Below are positions 1-4,817 of a stretch of 5,294 nucleotides of DNA, piece by piece. The notes under the pieces were generated by a model. The model had not been told where the DNA came from and searched no databases. It was given only the letters and a program-made list of their open reading frames with translations. The position numbers were made by a program, and so were the translations under genes. How positions within the stretch are numbered: the stretch's first letter is position 1; each line of letters begins with the position of its first letter. The DNA is from Acidobacteriota bacterium (GTDB lineage: Bacteria > Acidobacteriota > Terriglobia > UBA7540): NCBI GenBank assembly GCA_021789565.1, contig JAJYJL010000715.1, positions 1 through 5,294 on the forward strand. The letters run 5' to 3'.

Positions 1-314
1 ACGCCATTGAGCCACGGAAGTATCGCTACCAGACGCCACCCACCGATGGACTCATTCACGTGCAAAACTCCCTCGCTTGTTGCGAGTTGAGTTCGGACAG
101 CGCTGTCTTCGATTTCGAGAATACGGGGGGTTTGTTGCAGAGCTTCCCGCTCGCCAGGCAAGAACAGGCTGTACTCGTTCTGGATCCGGCCCGGCGTGTA
201 CTTGCCGCGGGGCGTTTCTGTGCTGCCTCGGCCCGGCGTCTTTTCTTGAGCCCGCAGAGTTTCAGCAATGAGCGGCAAAGTGGTGGCATGTTTAAGGAAT
301 GCTCTTCGCTTCAT
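1..314 (-). CDS. Tat-exported protein of unknown function (5' part, runs off the left edge)
   Basis: The minus strand is open from an ATG at 314 to the window edge (104 whole codons). The N-terminus is MKRRAFLKHA, a clear twin-arginine motif (R3-R4-x-F6-L7-K8). A short hydrophobic stretch follows, with a likely cleavage site near residues 21-23 (LRAQ), so the product is probably folded in the cytoplasm and exported by Tat. The mature part begins with a Pro/Gly/Thr-rich linker in which TPGR occurs twice 14 residues apart. It then becomes domain-like (residues about 44-104), with LFLPGERE near 50-57 and GGWRLVAILPWLNG at 91-104. I do not recognise the family. A weak purine-rich stretch (GAGAAAGAG) precedes the ATG by 5 nt. 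It lies downstream of the dehydratase gene in the same direction, with the IS between them, so a role in the same sugar-related locus is only a guess. The plus-strand open frame opposite is its shadow. Confidence 0.72.
   Translation of the reverse strand, partial: MKRRAFLKHATTLPLIAETLRAQEKTPGRGSTETPRGKYTPGRIQNEYSLFLPGEREALQQTPRILEIEDSAVRTQLATSEGVLHVNESIGGWRLVAILPWLNG
187..272. repeat. Degenerate 42-bp tandem duplication inside the Tat-protein gene
   Basis: An 11-bp word, CGGCCCGGCGT, occurs at 187-197 and again at 229-239, a 42-bp period (14 codons). The bases after each copy also resemble each other (CTTG, then GTTTC) with a small indel. In the protein this gives the two TPGR motifs in the linker after the signal peptide. 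It looks like an old in-frame duplication that lengthened a flexible linker. Confidence 0.45.
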
Positions 315-354
315 TAGACTCTTTCTCAGTTGATAATTATTTCGTGACAGCTTC

Positions 355-636
355 CTACTTATTCACCCGGTAGGGCCATTGAACCTCCACCTTGAACACC
401 AATTTCAAACAGTTGTGTAGGGTGCCGAATGCTCTTCTTCTTTCTTTCACAACATGGATAGTTTCCGGCGGGTACCCTCCATGGTGCCTGACCACGCTAT
501 GCATGAGGTTCGGTGACAGGGTTTTTTCGCATCCATAACTTTCACTTCTGCGAGCACTGTTGGATTCCCACAACTCAAAGTTGATGCCGGGCACGTTTTT
601 TTCACTACCGCCATAGCCGTTGCACTCGTGGGAAAT
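355..636 (-). pseudogene. Possible 3' part of a small gene cut by the insertion sequence
   Basis: Between the Tat-protein start and the IS, one minus-strand frame stays open to a TAG at 355-357. If the IS and one AAAT copy are removed, the frame joins without a break to 27 further codons on the far side (1880-1960, preceded by an in-frame TGA at 1961-1963). That gives about 120 codons ending in VEVQWPYRVNK, 40 nt before the ATG of the Tat gene. I see no convincing start codon with a ribosome binding site and no recognisable domain. It may be the tail of a gene interrupted by the IS, an older remnant, or chance. No other gene is visible in 315-636. Confidence 0.2.
633..636. repeat. Target-site duplication AAAT, left copy
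   Basis: AAAT lies directly outside the left TG terminus of the IS and matches AAAT at 1876-1879 outside the right CA terminus. Four base pairs is the duplication size typical of the IS407 group of the IS3 family. Confidence 0.85.
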
Positions 637-660
637 TGAAGGCCCCCCCATTTCTGGTCC
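637..660. repeat. IS left terminal inverted repeat
   Basis: Read inward, the left end starts TGAAGG, has a run of seven C (643-649) and reaches TGGTCC at 655-660. The right end read inward starts TGACG, has five C and reaches the same TGGTCC. The match is imperfect with one gap. The orfB stop codon (663-665) lies just inside it. Confidence 0.8.
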
Positions 661-662
661 AT

Positions 663-1535
663 TCAAGGAGTTAGGATTCCGGCCTTCTTGAACCTGCCGG
701 GGACGGGGCTAGCCCCGTCCCCGGCAGCAAATTCTGCTGGCGGCACCTGGCCCAAGGCGGTGTGAGGCCGACTCTCATTGTAGTCCTGCCGCCAGGCCTC
801 GATCTTCGCCCGAGCATCTTCCAAGCTCAGAAACCAATTCACGTTCAAGCATTCCTCCCGTAGTCGCCCGTTGAACGATTCCACATACGCGTTGTCGGTC
901 GGCTTTCCGGGTCGGCTAAAATCCAGCGTCACTCCGCGCTCGTAAGCCCATCGGTCCAGAACTTTCGAAACGAATTCGGGGCCGTTGTCCACGCGGATCG
1001 ATTTCGGCGCGCCTCGCTCCGCCACGATCCGTTCCAGAACCGTCACGACCTGTTCCCCCTTGATCCCTTGGTCCACCGCAATCGCCAAACTCCCGCGCGT
1101 GAAGTTATCGACCACGGTCAGCGCGCGCAGTCGTCGTCCATCAAACAACGAATCTGAAACAAAGTCCTTCGACCAGCTGCCATTCGCGCACCCCGGTTGC
1201 ACTCGACCTTCCCGGTATGCCGCGCTGACGTGCCGTCGCGGTCGTTTGATCCGCATGCTGAGCCCTTCCTGCTGGTAGATCCGATACACCCGCTTGTGAT
1301 TGACCTTCCATCCCTCGCGGCGCAGCAGAACATAGATACGAAAATAGCCGTACCGCACTCGCGCCGCCGCAATCTCCTTGATCCTCATTCGCGGGGCGGC
1401 CTGGTCCGGGGCTATCGATCGGTAGCGGTGGGAAGACCGCTGGAATCGAAGCGCCCTGCAACTCCGACGCTCACTTACTCCGTAGCGGCCCTCGAGATGC
1501 CGAACCCATTCGCGCCGCCAGCCAGGCGTTAGAGT
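663..1535 (-). CDS. IS3-family transposase OrfB (DDE integrase domain)
   Basis: This is the catalytic part of the IS transposase. An ATG frame starts at 1388, but the frame is open further upstream through conserved OrfB sequence (GVSERRSCRALRFQRSSHRY) to the A6 run at 1535-1540, so the real product is probably an OrfAB fusion of about 377 aa made by -1 frameshifting. An HTH_21-type region is followed by the rve integrase core. Numbered from the Met at 1388, the triad is D75 (in KDFVSD), D134 (in RVDNGPEF) and E170 (in AYVESFNGRLREE). D134 and E170 are separated by 35 residues, the classic DD(35)E spacing. The C-terminal YNESRPHTALGQVPPAEF motif is intact. Possible odd residues are FTRGSLAI, where FTRECLAI is usual. 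The stop is TGA at 663-665. The fusion acts as a transposase at the IS ends. Confidence 0.93.
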   Translation of the reverse strand, partial: TLTPGWRREWVRHLEGRYGVSERRSCRALRFQRSSHRYRSIAPDQAAPRMRIKEIAAARVRYGYFRIYVLLRREGWKVNHKRVYRIYQQEGLSMRIKRPRRHVSAAYREGRVQPGCANGSWSKDFVSDSLFDGRRLRALTVVDNFTRGSLAIAVDQGIKGEQVVTVLERIVAERGAPKSIRVDNGPEFVSKVLDRWAYERGVTLDFSRPGKPTDNAYVESFNGRLREECLNVNWFLSLEDARAKIEAWRQDYNESRPHTALGQVPPAEFAAGDGASPVPGRFKKAGILTP

Positions 1536-1795
1536 TTTTTGGAGAGCACATCCTGCAATTTCGGCTTGTCCAGGCTCAGGTCAGGCACCCGTTGCTTCAG
1601 CTTTCGATTCTCTTCCTCCAATTGCTTCAGGCGCCGAATCTCTCCCACTCCCATCCCGGCGTACTGCTTCTTCCACCGGTAAAACGTCTGCTCGCTGACG
1701 CCCATCTTCCGCACTACTTCCACCACCGGGGTTCCCAACTCGGCCTGCCGCAAGGCATAGGCGATCTGTTCCTCCGTGTATCGGCTCTTCTTCAT
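1529..1795 (-). CDS. IS3-family transposase OrfA (HTH_Tnp_1 / leucine-zipper protein)
   Basis: OrfA binds the IS ends and supplies the N-terminus of OrfAB. The 88-residue product begins MKKSRYTEEQIAYALRQAE, the standard IS407-type start, with a helix-turn-helix (about residues 8-45, ending SEQTFYRWKKQYAG). A leucine-zipper-like coiled coil, LKQLEEENRKLKQ, follows. I chose the ATG at 1795 over a GTG at 1816 because the strong GGAGGAGGG ribosome binding site lies between them and would fall inside the longer frame. The frame ends in KKL and TAA just after an A6 run, where a -1 shift enters OrfB. Two prolines (VPDLSLDKP) sit in the last helix, where family members usually have none; they could weaken the coiled coil. 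Confidence 0.92.
   Translation of the reverse strand: MKKSRYTEEQIAYALRQAELGTPVVEVVRKMGVSEQTFYRWKKQYAGMGVGEIRRLKQLEEENRKLKQRVPDLSLDKPKLQDVLSKKL
1535..1540 (-). promoter_or_regulatory. Programmed -1 frameshift site (A6) between orfA and orfB
   Basis: On the minus strand, codons TCC AAA AAA CTC TAA close orfA. Six A residues read as two Lys codons directly before the stop, and the orfB frame is -1 at this point and open downstream. The base before the A6 is C, so the heptamer is C-AAA-AAA and not the ideal A-AAA-AAG. Single-tRNA slippage or transcriptional slippage are both possible. Confidence 0.6.
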
Positions 1796-1850
1796 TGGCA
1801 AAACCCTCCTCCTCACTCCAGGATTTTGCCGGAAAACTCACTCTCTTGCT

Positions 1851-1875
1851 GGACCATTTTTCAGGGGGAACGTCA
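1851..1875. repeat. IS right terminal inverted repeat
   Basis: Read inward on the minus strand it begins TGACGTTCCCCC and ends TGGTCC, the partner of the left repeat. The CA at 1874-1875 forms the outer terminus. It lies upstream of orfA. Confidence 0.8.
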
Positions 1876-1879
1876 AAAT
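1876..1879. repeat. Target-site duplication AAAT, right copy
   Basis: AAAT follows the right terminus directly and is identical to 633-636. Confidence 0.85.
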
Positions 1880-1914
1880 CACTCTCGTGTGCCCTGCTCT
1901 ACTCCAAGCCCCAC

Positions 1915-1934
1915 CTCGATCCCGGAGGATCGAG
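1915..1934. terminator. Perfect 8-bp hairpin downstream of the dehydratase gene (terminator candidate)
   Basis: CTCGATCC and GGATCGAG (8 bp, perfect) enclose a CGGA loop. The hairpin lies 58 nt after the dehydratase stop codon and 40 nt before the IS right end. There is no T-run after it on either strand, so a standard intrinsic terminator is not shown. It could instead protect the mRNA 3' end. Confidence 0.3.
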
Positions 1935-1971
1935 CTCAAAGCCCCTGCCAAGTATTCTTGTCATTCGAAGT

Positions 1972-1987
1972 TCATGCGCACGCATGA
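1972..1987. repeat. 7-bp hairpin directly after the dehydratase stop codon
   Basis: TCATGCG and CGCATGA flank a 2-nt centre, a near-continuous 16-bp palindrome starting 4 nt beyond the stop. There is no T-tract on the minus strand after it. It may be part of the transcript 3' end or a protein-binding palindrome. Confidence 0.3.
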
Positions 1988-1991
1988 CCTT

Positions 1992-3224
1992 TCATTGGTT
2001 TTGGCCTTCGTAAGTTGTTTGTACAACTCGCCACGGAGCATTCCGTCGGTCTCTGAGTTTCAATCCGAGACCTGGTCGATCGGTAAGACTTACATATCCA
2101 TTCATCGCATTTGGCTCACCCTCAAATATCTCCCAAAAAAGAGTGTCGTCGTCAAGCACGACGCCCTCTTCCGGGCCCGGGAAATACTCCGCGATAGGTG
2201 AATTGAGACTGGCCATGACTAAGTGATAGTTATGCAATTGACCTGCGTGAGGTATCACCGGCATGTTGTGAGCAGCAGCGAGCGCCCAGATTTTTCGAGC
2301 CTCAGTAATGCCCCCGACTCGGTTTACATCCGGCTGCAGAATATCTACTGCTTCTCTATTGATCAGATCGCGAAATCCATAACGGGTGAATTCATGCTCA
2401 CCTGCGCTTATTGGCGTGTGGACTGAACGGCGAAGCCGCGTATACCCATCGAGGTCGTCAGGAATAAGTGGCTCCTCCACCCAATCCAGCCTTACATCTG
2501 CATCTTCCAGCATGTGGATCATCTTAACCGCGTACTGCAAGTCCCACCCCATGTATGCGTCAGCCATGAGCCCGACATCCGGACCGATTGCTTTGCGGAC
2601 TGTTTGGACAAGTTCCAGATTCTTTCTCATGCCTCGAATTCCGTCAGGAGGCCCATAGCCAAACCTCTGTTTTACGGCGGTGAATCCACGCTTTACGTAG
2701 TCCGTGGCCTCTCGCGCCAAAAGTTCCAGATTATCGTGTGCATAAAGCCGGCTCGCATACACACGAATTTTCTCGCGAGTCTTGCCACCGAGTAAGTCGT
2801 ACAATGGGTGTCCGAGAGCCTTGCCTAAAATATCCCACAACGCAATGTCGACCGCGCTGATGGCCTCAAGCACTACTCCTTTACGCCCATAGTTAATTGA
2901 GCTCCTAAACATTTTTTCCCACAAGGCTTCCAGATCAAAGGGGTTTTGTCCAAGGACAAGTGGTTTGAGGTGCTCGTTGATGATATACAGAGCTGAGCCA
3001 CTTCCCACGCCCACGCTCCCTAGGCCTTCTAGCCCTTCGTTCGTCCGAATTCGCACTAAGACTGCCTTTACGGGCCCCGTTCTCAACCCCACGAAACCCT
3101 TGCCGAGGATCTCACGATAATCTGGAAAAACATGAAGAGGAGTGATTAGGAATTCGTCCTCAGCGGCTGTGCAGGAATTGTCCGGTAAGCTCACTGCGAT
3201 TGTTTCCAATTGAGAGATTTTCAT
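1992..3224 (-). CDS. Enolase-superfamily (MR/MLE) enzyme, likely L-rhamnonate dehydratase-like acid-sugar dehydratase
   Basis: This 410-residue cytoplasmic protein has the full mandelate racemase/muconate lactonizing fold: an N-terminal capping domain (about 1-125) and a C-terminal barrel. Members abstract the proton alpha to a carboxylate using a Mg2+-bound enediolate. Expected metal ligands are visible: D222 (MADAY), E250 (WVEEP) and E276 (SAGEHEF). H277, D299 (LQPDV) and H326 (VIPHAG) are likely catalytic; K185-x-R187 ends the second barrel strand. From memory, the layout INYGRKG, GYGPPDG, MADAYMGWD, GEH and IPHAGQLHNYH is closest to L-rhamnonate dehydratase (RhmD), so dehydration of an aldonate to a 2-keto-3-deoxy acid is my best guess; the exact substrate is open. 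The ATG at 3224 follows AGGAAGGA by 11 nt. It lies downstream of the regulator but has its own promoter. It could instead be a racemase or cycloisomerase. Confidence 0.92.
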   Translation of the reverse strand: MKISQLETIAVSLPDNSCTAAEDEFLITPLHVFPDYREILGKGFVGLRTGPVKAVLVRIRTNEGLEGLGSVGVGSGSALYIINEHLKPLVLGQNPFDLEALWEKMFRSSINYGRKGVVLEAISAVDIALWDILGKALGHPLYDLLGGKTREKIRVYASRLYAHDNLELLAREATDYVKRGFTAVKQRFGYGPPDGIRGMRKNLELVQTVRKAIGPDVGLMADAYMGWDLQYAVKMIHMLEDADVRLDWVEEPLIPDDLDGYTRLRRSVHTPISAGEHEFTRYGFRDLINREAVDILQPDVNRVGGITEARKIWALAAAHNMPVIPHAGQLHNYHLVMASLNSPIAEYFPGPEEGVVLDDDTLFWEIFEGEPNAMNGYVSLTDRPGLGLKLRDRRNAPWRVVQTTYEGQNQ

Positions 3225-3325
3225 TCAGATCGCTATCCTTCCTGCTTCACATCGGATATCGCGCACGGTGCTCGGTTGTGACGATACCTTAAAATCCAAG
3301 TAGGACGCCTGTAGTCAGCCGCCGG

Positions 3326-3334
3326 ATTATAGCA
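3326..3334 (-). promoter_or_regulatory. Extended -10 promoter for the dehydratase gene
   Basis: On the minus strand the sequence TGCTATAAT combines a perfect -10 hexamer (3326-3331) with the TGn extension (3332-3334). No good -35 hexamer lies at 16-18 bp, which fits an extended -10 promoter. Transcription would start near 3319, giving a leader of about 95 nt. The dehydratase gene therefore need not depend on read-through from the regulator. Confidence 0.55.
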
Positions 3335-3566
3335 GCGATCCCCGTGAGACCAGCGCAATTAACATTCAACCAACCAATTCCTATGCAAGGCGATAAGTCC
3401 TAAGGAACTGCCCGAGCGAGTGTAGTATTATGACATTTGTTTCTAGATATGCAACTGTTAACGTCGATGATTTGCCGCCGACCAAGGCGTAACGCGTGGA
3501 TATTTCCCCGCATTCCGATTGTCCCAACGCCATTCACTAATCGGTAAGAAACCGACCGCGAAGCCA

Positions 3567-3622
3567 CGGAAGAACTTGTCGGACTCACTGTCCGCACAGA
3601 GACCAGGGCGGTCTGTCTTCCG
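3567..3622. other. Nested inverted repeats able to form a three-way junction
   Basis: An outer perfect 7-bp stem (CGGAAGA at 3567-3573 with TCTTCCG at 3616-3622) encloses two hairpins: CGGAC/GTCCG with a 5-nt loop (3580-3594) and GACC/GGTC with a 5-nt loop (3601-3613). The second can be lengthened by ACA/TGT across a 2-nt bulge. It could be a folded RNA on either strand or chance. It is not a tRNA: the arms and conserved T-loop are missing. Confidence 0.25.
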
Positions 3623-3976
3623 CCTTACTGTACGGTGTTCTACAAGCTGATAGAAATGGAGAGAAGGTAGGAAATCTAAACGGCCGTTAAATCTACGGGG
3701 AAGCAAATCCAAATAGTTGCTCAATCGCGCAATTCTTTATGCAGTACGCATGTGAACCGGCAGAACTTTTCCAGAACTGGCAGCGTATGCAATCTGTTTC
3801 GCTTTCCCACGCCAATTTCGTCTCCCTGAAGCCAACATTCTCCGCTATTTCGAGGCACTCATAGTCGTGATGAAGCCTCTAGCCTTGATTCAAGACTTCA
3901 ACCCGGGCGGGCTTGGCATCAATGAAACGTTGGCGAAATTACTGCGCAAGGCAACTCCAAACTTTAACCACGTGAA

Positions 3977-4006
3977 ACTTGAAAGTGAGCGGCCGGGGTT
4001 TCAAGT
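3977..4006. terminator. 8-bp inverted repeat after the regulator gene (weak terminator candidate)
   Basis: ACTTGAAA (3977-3984) and TTTCAAGT (3999-4006) form a perfect 8-bp stem with a 14-nt GC-rich loop, beginning 15 nt past the regulator stop codon. After the stem on the minus strand comes TTCACG, not a real T-run, so termination is uncertain. Confidence 0.25.
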
Positions 4007-4021
4007 GGACTCTCATTCCGA

Positions 4022-4597
4022 TCAATGCCGCGAGGAATTCTCCCTAGCAAGAACCAGAAGGTAGCGTGCTCTTTGATTCTTCCGAAGCTTTGGACCATGT
4101 GGCATTTGACCTGGAAAATAGAGGCAATCACCCGGTACGAGCCGAAACTGCTTGTTCCCACAGACGTAATTCATTTCTCCTTCCAGCATGTAAATGAACT
4201 GCTCACCAGGATGTTCACGCAATTCAAAATTAGTCTTGTGCCCATCGATGGTTATAAGGATCGGGCCCATTTGGCGGTTGCCACGCAGGGGTACGAGTAC
4301 TTCATATTGATAAGGGAATCTCGAATTGCTCCCGGTAACTGAACGACCACCTCCACGAGGAACGTATATCACTTCACCTTCCGAATCGTCGTCCTGAAAG
4401 AACTCTCCCAGCGCAACGGAAAGTGCGGCGGCCAGTCGCGAGAGAGTCGCCACACTAATCGACACATTGCAGTGTTCGACTTTAGACAAAAAACTCTTGC
4501 TGATCCCCGCCCTATCCGCGACTTGTTGAAGGGTCAGGCGACGCACCTGGCGGAGGTCACGAATCCGCTTGCTGATCATCTGTTCGGCAACTTCCAT
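4022..4597 (-). CDS. XRE-family transcriptional regulator with C-terminal cupin sensor
   Basis: This 191-residue cytoplasmic DNA-binding protein has the usual length of the HTH_3-cupin family. An XRE helix-turn-helix spans about residues 10-66 (RLTLQQVADRAGISKSFLSK, with SKSFLSKVEH as likely recognition helix). A single cupin domain occupies about residues 95-185, with motif 1 around REHPGEQFIYMLEGE (H129, E132) and motif 2 around PGDCLYFPGQMPH (H167); this domain usually binds a small ligand or metal. I chose the ATG at 4597, preceded by GAGGTG at a short 4-nt gap; a TTG one codon earlier is less likely. The gene is divergent from the receptor gene, the classic place for a local regulator, with a 15-bp palindrome between them. 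It therefore probably controls the receptor gene, perhaps also itself and the dehydratase gene (inference). The inducer is unknown. Confidence 0.93.
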   Translation of the reverse strand: MEVAEQMISKRIRDLRQVRRLTLQQVADRAGISKSFLSKVEHCNVSISVATLSRLAAALSVALGEFFQDDDSEGEVIYVPRGGGRSVTGSNSRFPYQYEVLVPLRGNRQMGPILITIDGHKTNFELREHPGEQFIYMLEGEMNYVCGNKQFRLVPGDCLYFPGQMPHGPKLRKNQRARYLLVLARENSSRH

Positions 4598-4704
4598 CAA
4601 TCACCTCGGTACGTGGGCAATTTTAACGCAATAAATACGACCTGGCACTGCAATTTGCAAACATCCTCTTTTCTAGAGCGCTTCAATATTCGTACTCTAA
4701 CATG

Positions 4705-4719
4705 TTTCTTGACAAGAAA
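4705..4719. promoter_or_regulatory. Perfect 15-bp palindrome, likely operator of the XRE-cupin regulator
   Basis: TTTCTTG-A-CAAGAAA is a perfect 7+1+7 inverted repeat. It ends 8 bp before the -35 of the receptor promoter and lies about 108 bp upstream of the regulator start. On the minus strand its TTGTCA half could serve as a weak -35 for the regulator, though I see no good -10 for it. Position and symmetry suit a dimeric helix-turn-helix protein. Binding just upstream of -35 would suit activation, or repression by interference. Confidence 0.6.
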
Positions 4720-4727
4720 AAAGTTGC

Positions 4728-4756
4728 TTGACAGCTACCGTGGCCTATGGTATTAC
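4728..4756 (+). promoter_or_regulatory. Sigma-70-type promoter of the receptor gene
   Basis: A perfect TTGACA at 4728-4733 is followed by a 17-bp spacer and TATTAC (4 of 6 matches) at 4751-4756. The predicted start is near 4763, giving a leader of about 55 nt before the ATG at 4818. A second TTGACA at 4709-4714 lies inside the palindrome. Confidence 0.6.
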
Positions 4757-4771
4757 ACTATGCCAATACTT

Positions 4772-4790
4772 AGGCCGCCGAAGTCGGCCT
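4772..4790 (+). promoter_or_regulatory. Hairpin in the receptor mRNA leader
   Basis: AGGCCG and CGGCCT form a perfect 6-bp GC-rich stem with a 7-nt loop. It is located between the predicted transcription start and the ribosome binding site and ends 13 nt before GGAGGAG. Only TTT follows, so it is a poor terminator. It may stabilise the 5' end or tune expression. Confidence 0.35.
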
Positions 4791-4817
4791 TTGCTGGGAC
4801 TCTGGAGGAGACATCTT

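Larger units (their letters stand above)
637..1875 (-). mobile_element. Complete IS3-family insertion sequence (IS407-like), 1239 bp
   Basis: The element has TG...CA ends, imperfect terminal inverted repeats of about 25 bp, a perfect 4-bp flanking duplication (AAAT), and two minus-strand frames in the orfA/orfB arrangement, orfB lying -1 relative to orfA. The length, the 4-bp duplication and the OrfA and OrfB sequences all fit the IS407 subgroup. Both frames are open and the DDE triad is present, so it may still be active. It sits between the dehydratase gene and the Tat-protein gene, in the same orientation as both. It has no passenger gene. Confidence 0.93.
3225..4021. other. Long gap (797 bp) with no recognisable gene
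   Basis: Between the regulator stop and the dehydratase start no frame has both a plausible start with ribosome binding site and a recognisable sequence. The longest frames (for example minus 3458-3724, TTG start, no ribosome binding site) look like noise. I see no tRNA. The gap holds the dehydratase promoter near 3326, a nested set of inverted repeats at 3567-3622 and an inverted repeat near 3977-4006. It could be the eroded remains of a gene, a long regulatory region or the site of an unannotated RNA. Confidence 0.5.

Noticed and set aside
56..289. Minus-strand frame of 77 codons in a different phase
   Set aside because: It overlaps the Tat-protein gene out of frame and is highly basic without recognisable features, as expected of a shadow.
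3..317. Plus-strand open frame at the left edge
   Set aside because: It lies opposite the minus-strand gene starting at 314. The minus frame has a Tat signal peptide and domain-like sequence; the plus frame has neither.
1797..1816. Longer OrfA starting at the GTG at 1816
   Set aside because: The strong GGAGGAGGG ribosome binding site would be inside the coding region, and family members start at MKKS.
1851..1885. Hybrid promoter at the IS right junction (TTGACG formed by the AAAT flank and IS end)
   Set aside because: No acceptable -10 is found 16-18 bp downstream on the minus strand.
3560..3640. Possible tRNA in the gap, prompted by the 7-bp outer stem
   Set aside because: No T-loop GGTTCGA-type sequence, no anticodon arm of the right size and no CCA end. 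The element is only 56 nt.
3458..3724. Minus-strand frame of 88 codons in the gap
   Set aside because: It has a TTG start, no ribosome binding site and no recognisable motif. Part resembles spurious frames that arise from structured DNA.
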